Positions 9,044 to 18,179 of a stretch of DNA of 64,000 nt are shown here, one piece after another. Made by a program: the position numbers and the translations under genes. This DNA comes from Dethiosulfovibrio faecalis (GTDB lineage Bacteria; Synergistota; Synergistia; Synergistales; Dethiosulfovibrionaceae). The notes beneath the pieces are model-generated. The model had not been told where the DNA came from and searched no databases. It saw nothing but the letters and a program-made list of their open reading frames with translations. The stretch spans positions 1 through 64,000 of the forward strand of contig NZ_JAKGUE010000011.1 in NCBI RefSeq assembly GCF_021568795.1. The letters are read 5' to 3'. Every line of letters begins with the position of its first letter. The stretch's first letter is position 1.

Positions 9044-10791
9044 TCCGGATGCTTATGCAGGCTCACAGACAAAGCGAACTTAGCAAGTCCCTTAGAATGC
9101 TTCTCGAACAAGAAGCTTCTTTCCGAAAAGTGGCCTACTGCTCCATGGAGGTCGCCATAAAACCCTCTATACCGACCTACTCCGGCGGCCTGGGAGTACT
9201 GGCGGGAGACATACTCAAAAGCGCCGCCGACATGGGAGTTCCCATGGTGGGGATAACCATGCTCTACAGAAACGGCTACTTCCGTCAGAGCTTCGACGAA
9301 AAAGGCTGGCAAAAGGAATCGCCGGTGATATGGAACCCGTCAACCGAGCTGGTCCCCCTTCCCAACACCGTCACGGTAAAGCTGAGAGGAAGAGACATAA
9401 AGATAAGGGCTTGGGTGTACGACATACACGGACTCTCGGGATACACCGTCCCGGTCTACTTCCTGGACACGGACGTGGAGGGCAATCACGCCGACGACCG
9501 CCGTCTATCCTGGGACCTCTACGGCGGAGACCAGACATATCGGCTCTGCCAGGAGATGATACTCGGAGTCGGAGGTCTGAGAATGCTCCGAGACCTGGGC
9601 TACTCCGGCATAGAGACCTACCACCTGAACGAGGGACACGCCGGATTTTTGACCCTGGAGCTTATGAGAGAACAGGGATACTTCGACCCGGATAAGATAA
9701 AGAAACAGGTCATATTCACCACCCACACCCCCGTCCCGGCGGGACACGACGTATTCCCCTTCGGTCTGGTCGAGAGGACCCTACCTCAGAACTTCGTGGC
9801 GACCCTTAAACAGATGCTCCCGGCTTCTCAGGGAGTCTCCATGACCGAGCTGGGCTACACGTTCAGTCGATACGTCAACGCCGTCTCGAAAAGACACGCC
9901 GAGGTATCTAGAAAGATGTTCGACTCCGGGAACGTGGACTCGGTAACCAACGGGGTCCACCCCGGAACCTGGGTAAGCCCCAGCATGAAGAAACTCTTCG
10001 ACTCCCACATCCCGGGATGGGAAAACGGCCCGGGAAGACTGGTCCAAGCTCTGAACCTTCCAAGCGACATACTCTGGAGAACCCACCAGGCGGACAAAAC
10101 CAGACTGATCGCCACCATACTGGAGATGACCGGACGGTCCCTGGACCCGGACGTACTGACCATAGGTTTCGCCAGACGGGCGGCGCAGTACAAACGGGCG
10201 GACCTAATCTTCTCCGACGTTCAGAGGCTACTGGAGGCGACCTCGGGCAAGCTTCAGATAGTCTTTTCCGGCAAAGCCCATCCTAAAGACGACGGGGGGA
10301 AAGCTCTGCTCCAGAGGATACAGCAGATCATCCACGACATAGACGGAGCCCTGAGCGTGGTATTTCTGGAAAACTACAACATGGAGCTTGCCTCCCATCT
10401 GGTACAGGGAGTGGACCTCTGGCTCAACAACCCCACCAGACCCCACGAGGCATCCGGCACCAGCGGCATGAAATGCGCCCTCAACGGCATAATGAGCCTG
10501 TCCGTTCTGGACGGCTGGTGGATAGAGGGCTGGGTGGAAGGAGCAACCGGATGGTCCATAGGGCCTGAACCCAGCGAAGCGGACCTGCTCGGATACGACG
10601 GAAACCTGGACGCAGTGGACCTGTACAAAAAACTAGAGCAGGAGGTAATACCGACCTACTACGACGACAGAGAACGATGGATAAGCATGATGCGTCGGGC
10701 CATAGCCCTGAACGGAAGCTACTTCAACACCCACAGGGTGGTAAAAGAATACTGTGAAAAAGCCTACGAGATAAACTTCAGGGGAATGTAG
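9040..10791 (+). CDS. glgP: Alpha-glucan (glycogen/maltodextrin) phosphorylase
   Basis: 583 aa. It releases glucose-1-phosphate from alpha-1,4 glucans. It belongs to the shorter, thermophile-type phosphorylase subfamily (Thermotoga AgpA-like) rather than the ~800-aa GlgP/MalP type. Signatures: CSMEVAIKP and YSGGLGVLAGD at the N-terminus, YHLNEGHAGF near residue 190, and EASGTSGMKCALNG near 475 holding the PLP-binding Lys. The open frame continues upstream, but the ATG at 9040 overlapping the malQ TGA (ATGA) with a GAGAGGGA ribosome site is the natural start. Confidence 0.9.
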   Translation: MIRMLMQAHRQSELSKSLRMLLEQEASFRKVAYCSMEVAIKPSIPTYSGGLGVLAGDILKSAADMGVPMVGITMLYRNGYFRQSFDEKGWQKESPVIWNPSTELVPLPNTVTVKLRGRDIKIRAWVYDIHGLSGYTVPVYFLDTDVEGNHADDRRLSWDLYGGDQTYRLCQEMILGVGGLRMLRDLGYSGIETYHLNEGHAGFLTLELMREQGYFDPDKIKKQVIFTTHTPVPAGHDVFPFGLVERTLPQNFVATLKQMLPASQGVSMTELGYTFSRYVNAVSKRHAEVSRKMFDSGNVDSVTNGVHPGTWVSPSMKKLFDSHIPGWENGPGRLVQALNLPSDILWRTHQADKTRLIATILEMTGRSLDPDVLTIGFARRAAQYKRADLIFSDVQRLLEATSGKLQIVFSGKAHPKDDGGKALLQRIQQIIHDIDGALSVVFLENYNMELASHLVQGVDLWLNNPTRPHEASGTSGMKCALNGIMSLSVLDGWWIEGWVEGATGWSIGPEPSEADLLGYDGNLDAVDLYKKLEQEVIPTYYDDRERWISMMRRAIALNGSYFNTHRVVKEYCEKAYEINFRGM

Positions 10792-10793
10792 CC

Positions 10794-12233
10794 GTGACGG
10801 GAAAAAAACTATCGGTACTCCACGTAGCCCCCGAGGCGGCCCCTCTGGCCAAGGTGGGCGGCCTGGCCGACGTAACCGGCTCCCTTCCGACGGCGCTCAG
10901 GTCGCTGGAAGTGGACGCCAGGCTGCTCATACCGGCTTGGGGAGACATGGAAAATCGACTTGAGAGCTCGGGAGTAGAGATCCACGAGACGGAAGGCTCG
11001 GTGGAAATTCCTCTGGGAAACCGGCTCTATCGGGGCAAACTCCTACTGTGCCACATAAACGGCGTCCCTACCTATCTCCTTCGCCAGGAGGAACTCTACA
11101 AAGGCCCCATATATCCGGAAAAGCTGGAGGAAGGCACGGCGCTGCCCTTCGCCTTCCTCAGCTATGCCGGACTGACCCTTCCGGCTCTGACCGGCTGGTC
11201 TCCCGACATCTATCACTGCCACGACTGGACGACGGCCTTTTTGCCCATAGCCCTCAGGTGGCACAGCTGGTTCAAGGGACAGAGGACTACCAGAAGATCT
11301 GTATTCACCGTCCACAACCTGGCCCATCAGGGATTGCTGGACAAAACGGCGGTCGAACCCCTTCGGCTGCCCTGGGAGGCCTTCAACATCGACGGAATGG
11401 AATACTTCGACAGGGTCAACCTACTCAAGGGAGCCATAAACGGCGCCGACCACATAACCACCGTCAGCCCCACCTACGCCGAGGAAATTCAGACCCATTG
11501 GGGAGGACACGACCTGGACGGAGTGCTTAGAAACCGTCGAGGTCGACTGTCAGGGATCCTAAACGGCCTGGACGACGGGGCATGGAACCCCGAGACGGAC
11601 AAAAGCCTTCCAGTTCCCTACTCGGCGGACGACCTATCCGGCAAGAAAAAAGCCAAGACCCTGCTGGAAAAGGAGACGGGGCTGACCGGAAAAGGCCCCA
11701 TAGCCGCCATGGTCAGCCGATTGGTCGAACAGAAGGGACTGGACATACTTCTGCCGGCGCTGGGGAAGATGGCCGACATGGGACTGAGAATAGTCGTGAT
11801 AGGAAACGGGGAAAGCCGCTACGAGAACCGGCTTACCCAACTGGAAAACCACTACTGTGGCAGAATAAAATTCGTAAAAGGCTACCACGAAACCCTGGGA
11901 AGACTCGCCTATGGAGGATCGGACATATACCTGATGCCCTCGCGGTTCGAGCCCTGCGGACTATCCCAACTCATAGCCCTGAGATACGGCTCCGTCCCGG
12001 TGGTACGAAGGGTCGGAGGTCTTGCCGACACCGTCTACGAAAACGAAGAGGGCATCGGATTCGTCTTCGACCGATACGACAGCTCGGAACTTCTGAACGC
12101 CGTAGGACGGGCCATGAACGACATGAAAGACGAAAAGAACTGGCAAGCAATGGTGAAAAGGGGAATGAAAAAGGATTTTTCGTGGAAGACATCCGCTCCC
12201 GACTATAGGGAAATTTACAGAAGTATATTATGA
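10794..12233 (+). CDS. glgA: Glycogen synthase (ADP-glucose type)
   Basis: 479 aa, GT5. It transfers glucose from ADP-glucose to the growing glycogen chain. The N-terminal HVAPEAAPLAKVGGLADV contains the KxGGL nucleotide-sugar loop. Further signatures are YHCHDWTTAF, the internal VSRLVEQKGLD, and the C-terminal MPSRFEPCGLSQL with the catalytic-site Glu. The start is a GTG two nucleotides after the glgP stop, with no separate promoter, so translation is probably coupled. Confidence 0.95.
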   Translation: MTGKKLSVLHVAPEAAPLAKVGGLADVTGSLPTALRSLEVDARLLIPAWGDMENRLESSGVEIHETEGSVEIPLGNRLYRGKLLLCHINGVPTYLLRQEELYKGPIYPEKLEEGTALPFAFLSYAGLTLPALTGWSPDIYHCHDWTTAFLPIALRWHSWFKGQRTTRRSVFTVHNLAHQGLLDKTAVEPLRLPWEAFNIDGMEYFDRVNLLKGAINGADHITTVSPTYAEEIQTHWGGHDLDGVLRNRRGRLSGILNGLDDGAWNPETDKSLPVPYSADDLSGKKKAKTLLEKETGLTGKGPIAAMVSRLVEQKGLDILLPALGKMADMGLRIVVIGNGESRYENRLTQLENHYCGRIKFVKGYHETLGRLAYGGSDIYLMPSRFEPCGLSQLIALRYGSVPVVRRVGGLADTVYENEEGIGFVFDRYDSSELLNAVGRAMNDMKDEKNWQAMVKRGMKKDFSWKTSAPDYREIYRSIL

Positions 12234-12270
12234 TGGAAATTAAGAAGATAAATTAAGGAGGAGGGCTAAC

Positions 12271-13581
12271 ATGATACGGGGACAATATGGAAGGGTTTTG
12301 GGCATAGTCCTTGCTGGCGGAAAAGGCGAACGACTCATGCCTTTGACCAAATACAGGGCCAAACCCGCGGTTCACTTCGGAGCGAAATACCGTATCGTGG
12401 ATTTCGCCATATCCAACCTGATCAACAGCGGGATCTTCTCCATCTACGTACTAGTTCAGTTCAAAAGCCAATCCCTGAACGAACACATAGACAAGGCCTG
12501 GCAGTTCGGAGGAGCCCTCAGAGGAAGGGACTTCTTCGTAACCCTGGTTCCAGCCCAGATGTGGCGAGGAGAGAGGTGGTTCGAGGGCACCGCCGACGCG
12601 GTCTACCAGAACATGCACCTCGTGACGCTGTACGACGCCGACCGAATATGCGTGTTCGCCGCGGACCACATCTACAAGATGGACGTTGAACAGATGCTGA
12701 CCTACCACATGGACCACAACGCCGACGTCACGGTGGCGGCCAACGTGGTCCCCTCCTGCGAGGCCCACCAGTTCGGCTGCATCGAGACCGACGAGAGAGG
12801 CAAGATAACCGGATTTATGGAAAAGCCGAAAAACCCGCCGGAAATCCCGGGAAGACCGGGGTTCAGCTACGTCTCCATGGGGAACTACATCTTCGAGAGA
12901 GAGATACTGGAAGAATCCCTTCTGGAGGACGCCTCCATGGAACACTCCAGCCACGACTTCGGCCGAGACATAATACCCCGACTGGTCGGACGAGGCAGGG
13001 TGTTCGCCTACGACTTCTCCACCAACGTCCTTCCGGGCATAAACGACGCCCACTGGAGAGACGACAAGCCTTACTGGAAGGACGTAGGCACCATCAAGGC
13101 CTACTGGCAGGCACACATGGACCTGCTTCAAAACGACTCGGAGATGACCCTGTACAACCCCCATTGGCCTATCAGGACCGTCTCCTTCGCCGACCCTCCG
13201 GCCTACGCCTACCCCTCCGACGGGGAGAGCTGCAATGTCTCCAGCACCCTGATGGCAGAGGGCAGCCGCATACTTGGAGCAGAGGTGGAAAAATCGGTCC
13301 TATCCAGAAACTGCGTCATACTTCCGGGAGCTAAGGTCGAGGAATGCATAATCGGCCAAGGAGTGATAATAGGCCGAAACTGCCGCCTCCGCAGGGTGAT
13401 AGTAGACGGACACAACGAAATCCCCAACGGCACCGTGCTGGGATACGACCTTGAAGAGGACGGTAAACAGAACACCGTCGACGAAAGCTCGGGGATAGTG
13501 GTCGTTCCCATGCCCCAGATGCAGCTGAGAAAGAAACCCGACTCGGTTAAAGAAACAGGAGAATGGATGAGCTTCAGCTAA
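12271..13581 (+). CDS. glgC: Glucose-1-phosphate adenylyltransferase
   Basis: 436 aa. It makes ADP-glucose from ATP and glucose-1-phosphate, the committed step of glycogen synthesis. The N-terminal GIVLAGGKGERLMPLT pyrophosphorylase loop is followed by KPAVHFGAKYRIVDF, the fructose-1,6-bisphosphate/catalytic region and GTADAVYQN. A left-handed beta-helix tail (about residues 320-400) carries hexapeptide-like repeats such as IGQGVIIGRNCRL. AAGGAGGAGGG stands before the ATG. It ends the operon and is followed by a strong hairpin. Confidence 0.95.
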   Translation: MIRGQYGRVLGIVLAGGKGERLMPLTKYRAKPAVHFGAKYRIVDFAISNLINSGIFSIYVLVQFKSQSLNEHIDKAWQFGGALRGRDFFVTLVPAQMWRGERWFEGTADAVYQNMHLVTLYDADRICVFAADHIYKMDVEQMLTYHMDHNADVTVAANVVPSCEAHQFGCIETDERGKITGFMEKPKNPPEIPGRPGFSYVSMGNYIFEREILEESLLEDASMEHSSHDFGRDIIPRLVGRGRVFAYDFSTNVLPGINDAHWRDDKPYWKDVGTIKAYWQAHMDLLQNDSEMTLYNPHWPIRTVSFADPPAYAYPSDGESCNVSSTLMAEGSRILGAEVEKSVLSRNCVILPGAKVEECIIGQGVIIGRNCRLRRVIVDGHNEIPNGTVLGYDLEEDGKQNTVDESSGIVVVPMPQMQLRKKPDSVKETGEWMSFS

Positions 13582-13589
13582 CCTTAAAC

Positions 13590-13622
13590 GGAGGACCCCG
13601 CCTTTAAAAGGCGAGGTCCTCC
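13590..13622. terminator. Convergent hairpin between glgC and the HD-domain gene
   Basis: GGAGGACC (from 13590) pairs with GGTCCTCC (to 13622), and inner CGCC pairs with GGCG around a short AT loop. It sits between two convergent stop codons. Flanking T runs are weak on both strands, so it may work as a shared terminator or an mRNA end stabiliser. Confidence 0.65.
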
Positions 13623-13641
13623 TCTAAAAACGTATAATCAA

Positions 13642-15015
13642 TTACATAACGAACAACCCGAGATCTCTCAGATATCTGCCGGTCCTATCTATCTCCTCCG
13701 AAAGGCCTTCGGCAAAAGAGGTCAACTCGCCTTCCACCGGCACATCTTTCTTGAAATCGACACGAATGCCGATGTCGCAGGAATCGCCCTCTCCGGACAC
13801 GAACGAAACTCCCTCCACGAATCCGGACATATGAAAGGCCAGGAACCCCTCCCACTTGAAGACAAGACGGTCCACCAGCGACAAAGCCTGCACGCTAGGA
13901 AGACTATCTGGCTTGAAGAGACAGTCGAATCCCTTTTTCCCCTTCAGCCGCCTAAGGGTCTTGAACACGAAAGGATAGAGAGCCTTGCAGATCCGTCCGA
14001 CCCTCTTGGTACTCACCCTCTCGAAGCTGAAATCCTCCACGTCGTCGCAGATAGCCTTGACGCAATCGTACACGGAGATCGGCTTGCCCTCCAGGTTCAC
14101 CATGAGCTCCTTCAGATCCCGATCGAACATGTCGAGCTGAATCTCCAACGACTCGATCTCGTACGACGTCCTCTGAAACCACTGCCTCAGACGCCCCTCG
14201 TCGAAGGCTCCCTCGGACTGTAGATCGCAGCCGTCCAGCACCCTCAAAAGCGCCGCAACGGTAAGGGCCTTTTTCTTGGTAAGACCAATAGCCCCCTCCT
14301 TTTCGAACAGACGGCCGCATGAATCCAGCCTATCGTCGAGGGGAGCCAGGGTATCCTTAAAACGCTCCTTTCCCATCAGAAGCTTGCCTACCTGCCAGAC
14401 CGCCTTTTTCTTCTCGAAATCGACGGTTCTATCCAGCTGAACGTACTTTCTATGGCTGGCGCAGATATCCGGAAGGACTCCCTTCAAGATCTCTACCGCT
14501 TCCATGAGTTTTTCCCCGGAGTCCGAATCCAGCTCCAGACCGACGTCTTCGGGAAGAGGAAACAGCCTTTCTCCGTTATGGGAGATCAGCTCGGAGGAAA
14601 GGAGATGATGGACCTCTGAAACCGCCGAAGGGAACATGGAAAAGGGAAAGGCACCGGTATCTTTGGCCTCGTCGGGGTCTATCGGGTAGACCAGGGCGGT
14701 ATAACCTATATCGTGAAGGTAGATCGAGGAGATCAGAAGGGCCAGAGGAAGGGGCTCGTCCATGAACAGCGAGGCACAACCCTTTTCATCCCGGTCCAGA
14801 ACAGAGAGAAGGGACTCGGCGATCTCCATCAGTTTTTTGGAATGATGCCTGCCCCGTTCGGCCACCTCGGTTATCTGATCGCCCAGCCACATCTGAGGCC
14901 AACGATCCTCTATGAGCCTCTCAAGGTAGGCTCCCAAGGTGGGATCCATCCCCCTGAGCCTTCGTATAAGCCCTCCTTCGGGACTATCTATGTCCAAAAA
15001 GCCATCGTGATTCAT
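13642..15015 (-). CDS. HD-domain phosphohydrolase-like protein
   Basis: 457 aa, cytoplasmic, no signal peptide. HD superfamily metal ligands are visible in order: GRHHSK (residues 56-60), the YLHDIGYT doublet (H101-D102), a His in CASHRKY near 190, and an Asp in VLDGCDLQ near 265. This order matches HD phosphohydrolases of the SAMHD1/HDc type. The C-terminal half has no motif I recognise. It is a single gene facing glgC, with no partner to suggest a substrate (dNTP, cyclic nucleotide or (p)ppGpp are all possible). Confidence 0.7.
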   Translation of the reverse strand: MNHDGFLDIDSPEGGLIRRLRGMDPTLGAYLERLIEDRWPQMWLGDQITEVAERGRHHSKKLMEIAESLLSVLDRDEKGCASLFMDEPLPLALLISSIYLHDIGYTALVYPIDPDEAKDTGAFPFSMFPSAVSEVHHLLSSELISHNGERLFPLPEDVGLELDSDSGEKLMEAVEILKGVLPDICASHRKYVQLDRTVDFEKKKAVWQVGKLLMGKERFKDTLAPLDDRLDSCGRLFEKEGAIGLTKKKALTVAALLRVLDGCDLQSEGAFDEGRLRQWFQRTSYEIESLEIQLDMFDRDLKELMVNLEGKPISVYDCVKAICDDVEDFSFERVSTKRVGRICKALYPFVFKTLRRLKGKKGFDCLFKPDSLPSVQALSLVDRLVFKWEGFLAFHMSGFVEGVSFVSGEGDSCDIGIRVDFKKDVPVEGELTSFAEGLSEEIDRTGRYLRDLGLFVM

Positions 15016-15079
15016 TTTTATTCCCCCAAGGCATATATTATGACGCTCACCTCGATTATAGCCTCTACAGTCTCAAAGA

Positions 15080-16081
15080 CTACCGGTCGATGGACAGATA
15101 GGAGTCGATTCTCTTCTTTACGTTGGCCTTGAGATTCTCGTAAAAGAAAGCGTAGTCGAAACGATGGTAGACCTCTTTCGGCCAGCGGCCCATGTTCACC
15201 AGATCCACCTTTTCAGGGCTTCTTATGTCCGTGGCTATCAAAGCTCCCGTATCGGTATCAACGTACGCGCCACAGAAATCGGGAATGGTCTCGACCACCT
15301 CGCCGGTCGAATCGTTGAAGAATACGGCCCCGGAGTTATCCTTCCGTGACGCGGGGGTAGCATCGGTTTTCCAGTTGAGCGGATTGACCGCCACTGCATC
15401 GGTCAACAAAACGGGAGATCCTTCGGCATCGGGACCCTGGGTGTTATAGGTGATTATGACCCCCGTGTCCGTCTCGCCCTCGGCAAGCCTCATCTGAGGA
15501 TACCCTTCCAGATCGGTTTTCTTAACCGTGTAGCCGATGATGTAGGCCGCCACGAGCCGCTTTTGGAGTTTAGGGTCTGCCATACGCCTGCGCATAAGCT
15601 CGACGATGACCATAGATCCCTGACTGTGTCCGGCCAGGATGAAAGGGCGCCCCTGGTTCAGATGCTCGACATAGTGATCGAAGGCCCGCTCCACGTCGGA
15701 ATAGCCGACCCTGAAGATGGGATCGGCAAAGGCGTCTCGACCACCGTTATTGGGCTCCATGCTCTGGGAGGCGGCGGTCTGCTGCCGATAGAATGGGGCG
15801 AACAGATTAGAGTACGGAGAGTAAACCCCCGCCTGGGCTACGAGCAACCCCTCGGCGTTGCTCCGCAGGTCCTTCCGGGATATGTCCATGTTCGACGGTT
15901 CCTTGTCCATATAGATCGTCGGATACACGTAAAACACGTCCACAGGCTTGTCCGGCTTTTCCGGCTTGGAAACCCAAGCGAAGTCGTCTTTGTAATCCGG
16001 CGAGATCTGTTCCGCCGAAGCTCCCACCGCCATAAGAAACACCCCCATCAAACACAGCGTTAGCAGTATCGTTAATTTCAT
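15080..16081 (-). CDS. Secreted DUF3089 alpha/beta-hydrolase (lipase-like)
   Basis: 333 aa from the ATG at 16081, chosen because GGAGGAAG lies just upstream and because it begins a good signal peptide (hydrophobic residues 3-20, cleavage after ASA). The mature part is DUF3089: DVFYVYPTIY near residue 50, a nucleophile elbow GHSQGS near 160, and a C-terminal His region. The family is related to lipases and esterases. Expected in the periplasm or outside. It lies 64 bp upstream of the HD gene on the same strand but with no evident functional link. Confidence 0.75.
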   Translation of the reverse strand: MKLTILLTLCLMGVFLMAVGASAEQISPDYKDDFAWVSKPEKPDKPVDVFYVYPTIYMDKEPSNMDISRKDLRSNAEGLLVAQAGVYSPYSNLFAPFYRQQTAASQSMEPNNGGRDAFADPIFRVGYSDVERAFDHYVEHLNQGRPFILAGHSQGSMVIVELMRRRMADPKLQKRLVAAYIIGYTVKKTDLEGYPQMRLAEGETDTGVIITYNTQGPDAEGSPVLLTDAVAVNPLNWKTDATPASRKDNSGAVFFNDSTGEVVETIPDFCGAYVDTDTGALIATDIRSPEKVDLVNMGRWPKEVYHRFDYAFFYENLKANVKKRIDSYLSIDR

Positions 16082-16296
16082 GACTTCCTCCGATTCGGTA
16101 TAGGTGATTCCTCGAACCCAAAAGCGCATTTTATTTTTCCGATTTCAGAATAGCATATGTTTGGGATTGTTTCTTGCGTAATAGAAAGGGACAAAATACA
16201 AAAGGCTACTGCAAGCATAACCAGATATCTTCCATCCCCCTCATAGACGACACGAATGGAAGAACCGCTTAGCATCAGAGGTCCTCATCTCTGTCA

Positions 16297-16324
16297 ATAA
16301 AAAAAGGAGCCCGAAGGCTCCTTT
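16297..16324 (-). terminator. Terminator of the DUF2335 operon
   Basis: On the minus strand GGAGCC (16316-16321) and GGCTCC (16306-16311) flank a TTCG tetraloop-like turn and are followed by a long T run. It lies 19 nt after the DUF2335 stop codon. Confidence 0.85.
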
Positions 16325-16342
16325 CGTGAGATAACAGTTTAC

Positions 16343-16792
16343 TTATTCCTCTTCGTGTTCATCTTTGCTGATGTGGCTAGAGACTATGGACGCAACTATA
16401 GCCGCTACACCAGCGATAACAGAGGTTACACTCGCACCGCCTAATCCCTTTACAGCGAAAAAGACAGCACTTCCAAAGCCTATAACCGCAATTCCTCCAC
16501 CTATAAATTGACCCCTAGCAACGGCATCCATACTTCTTTTTGCACAATACTGCCGGGTTTGAGCCTCAGATTGAGCCATTTCTAAAAGTGTTTTCGTAAT
16601 TCCAGGATGTATTTGTTCGTACCCACGCAGTACTTCAGGAGGAGGCAAGATATAGGAGAAATTCGCAGAGAACCTCGTGGCAAAACAGCGAAGGGCCTCT
16701 TTGTCCTTTTTGGCTTCGGAAGCCCACGTAGGAGAAGCTAGTTCATCAGAAACAAGCTCATCTAACGTCTCATCCAGGTGGTCGTCAGCCAT
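16343..16792 (-). CDS. DUF2335 family membrane protein
   Basis: 149 aa. The middle, PPPEVLRGYEQIHPGITKTLL and the following EMAQSEAQTR, is the DUF2335 hallmark. Two predicted membrane helices follow (about residues 97-115 and 120-138), with an acidic N-terminal tail and KDEHEEE at the C-terminus. DUF2335 proteins are small integral membrane proteins of unknown function often found in mobile or accessory regions; here it lies between a decayed IS element and core genes. AGGAAAGG from the end of the preceding small gene serves as ribosome site. Confidence 0.75.
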   Translation of the reverse strand: MADDHLDETLDELVSDELASPTWASEAKKDKEALRCFATRFSANFSYILPPPEVLRGYEQIHPGITKTLLEMAQSEAQTRQYCAKRSMDAVARGQFIGGGIAVIGFGSAVFFAVKGLGGASVTSVIAGVAAIVASIVSSHISKDEHEEE

Positions 16793-16793
16793 A

Positions 16794-16982
16794 CTAACCT
16801 TTCCTCAATATCTTCGCGAAACATCTCTGACCGTCCTTCGCAAGGTTACGAGCATCTCGAAGAGGCCCCCCAGGAGCAAGCAAGGCACTGGATTGCCTTA
16901 TCATGGCATTCCCGCTGATATCACAGGATAAAGCGATGCCCCTAAGGATACTCCTCAAAACAGAGTTATGTCTGTTCTTCAT
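16794..16982 (-). CDS. Small hypothetical protein upstream of DUF2335
   Basis: 62 aa, basic, not recognised. GGGGGGAG lies 8 nt before the ATG, the stop is one base from the DUF2335 ATG, and its last codons supply the ribosome site for that gene, so it is probably translated and coupled. No membrane segment or signal peptide is evident. It may be a partner of the DUF2335 protein. Moderate support only. Confidence 0.5.
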   Translation of the reverse strand: MKNRHNSVLRSILRGIALSCDISGNAMIRQSSALLAPGGPLRDARNLAKDGQRCFAKILRKG

Positions 16983-16999
16983 ATGGGCTCTCCCCCCTT

Positions 17000-17032
17000 C
17001 TTGAGACTTTATTATACCATCTCGGTCTCAAG
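17000..17032 (-). promoter_or_regulatory. Extended -10 promoter framed by an inverted repeat
   Basis: On the minus strand an extended -10, TGGTATAAT, has its TATAAT at 17011-17016 and lies between perfect 8-bp arms CTTGAGAC/GTCTCAAG (17000-17007 and 17025-17032, 17-nt loop). The -35 region is poor, as expected for an extended -10 promoter. It drives the small gene and DUF2335. The repeat looks like an operator for an unknown repressor. Confidence 0.5.
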
Positions 17033-17249
17033 TTCCTTCTTCTGAAAAACAGATCCGCAAGATCGTCGTCCGACACTTCACCAAAGATATATTTCGACGA
17101 CTGTCCCAGCATGATGCAGGCCTGGTCCGTGGGCACCCCACCAGATACCAACCACATCCTTTACAGGGCGAATCAGATCCTCCCATTCCTCATAGGGACA
17201 TCCGGAGCCTGTCAAGCGAGAAGTCGCAAAAAGATCGAATTGGAATGAC
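17033..17249. other. No confident gene; possible remnant of a broken coding sequence
   Basis: On the minus strand two different frames each have a protein-like stretch: one before about position 17160 (reading SGCPYEEWEDLIRP) and another after it (reading GQSSKYIFGEVSDDDLADLF). They could be one gene interrupted by a frameshift, but no start, ribosome site or family was recognised. The stretch adjoins the decayed IS element. Confidence 0.25.
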
Positions 17250-18179
17250 TCAGTCTCTGTGCTTTCCCTGGGACTCTTTCTCCGGATTCAGATAGACCGT
17301 CTCATTGATGGAGCAGTTTCTTATCGGCCTGTTTCTCCATCTGTCCGGGTGTTTTCTCTTGGCTTCTTCCAGGGTTTTCTTCCTCTTCGCCAGTATCTCC
17401 GGGGCTTTTCCTTTATGCCTCTGCTCCGGCGTCACGTAGTTTAAGGCGCTGTGACGGTGGGTATGATTGTACCAGGACACGAACCGGTAGGTCCAGGCTC
17501 TAGCGTTCTCTATGTCCTTGAAGCCTCCGCTGGGGAAGGCAGGTCTGTATTTCATGGTCTTGAAGATCGATTCACTGTAGGGGTTGTCGTTGCTTACCCT
17601 CGGTCTGCTATGGGAGAACAGTACTCCCAGTTTTTCCATGGTGGCCCTCAATGCTGTAGAGGTCTATTATGAGGTACAGGTAGTAGAACAGGCCCTTGGC
17701 CGGTCCGCAGAGGTAGATTGCGATAGCTTCTGAGGCGTCTTTCTGGGAGCGTGAGGTCTTTGGTCCTCTCTTACATGGCCCTCTTTGCACCATCTCTGAA
17801 AGGTTCTCTCAGTGATGCCGACCTCTCTACAGGCTTTAGCCTGGGTCGCTCCGCTCGATACGGCTTCTTCGATCAGTTCTACTGCTTTACGGCGATCCGA
17901 GGCACCGATCAGTCGTCCTCGTTTTCCCCCCAGATCGCCTGAATTAAGCAACCTCGTTCATGGTGTAGGTCTCGTGGACTATGAGGAACTTGTCTCTGGA
18001 ACTCCAGCTGTCCGGTCTATCCTCATCACAGGGAGCGGCTTTGCCGGACGCACGGAGCTCTTTTAGAGGGTGGTCACCGTTATGCCAGTCTCTTTCGATA
18101 ATTTAGGTATGGACATGTTCTCCGGCGACATCATTCTCTTTTTGATTGCCTCTTTTTGTTCTTTGCTGTACCTCGCCAT
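17250..18179 (-). pseudogene. Decayed IS3-family transposase (OrfA and OrfB remnants)
   Basis: Reading leftward from the ATG at 18179 (GGAGGTG upstream) an OrfA N-terminus begins MARYSKEQKEAIKK and reaches an HTH, then meets a TAA at 18063-18065. In another frame it resumes (KELRASGKAAP to HETYTMNEVA) and stops again near 17940. The OrfB part begins DRRKAVELIEEAVSSGATQA (HTH), then GLFYYLYLIIDLYS, then jumps frame to the last third, SRPRVSNDNPYSESIF (the DDE Glu) and WYNHTHRHSALNYVTPEQRH. The stretch with the second catalytic Asp is deleted. Clearly non-functional. No terminal inverted repeats were found. Confidence 0.85.

Noticed and set aside
16078-16275. 65-aa frame upstream of the DUF3089 gene
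   Set aside because: No ribosome site, overlaps the start of the DUF3089 gene, and low-quality composition.
16966-17157. 63-aa frame on the minus strand upstream of the DUF2335 pair
   Set aside because: It runs over the extended -10 promoter and inverted repeat and into the ribosome site of the 62-aa gene, and has no good ribosome site. Possibly a remnant, so noted only as such.
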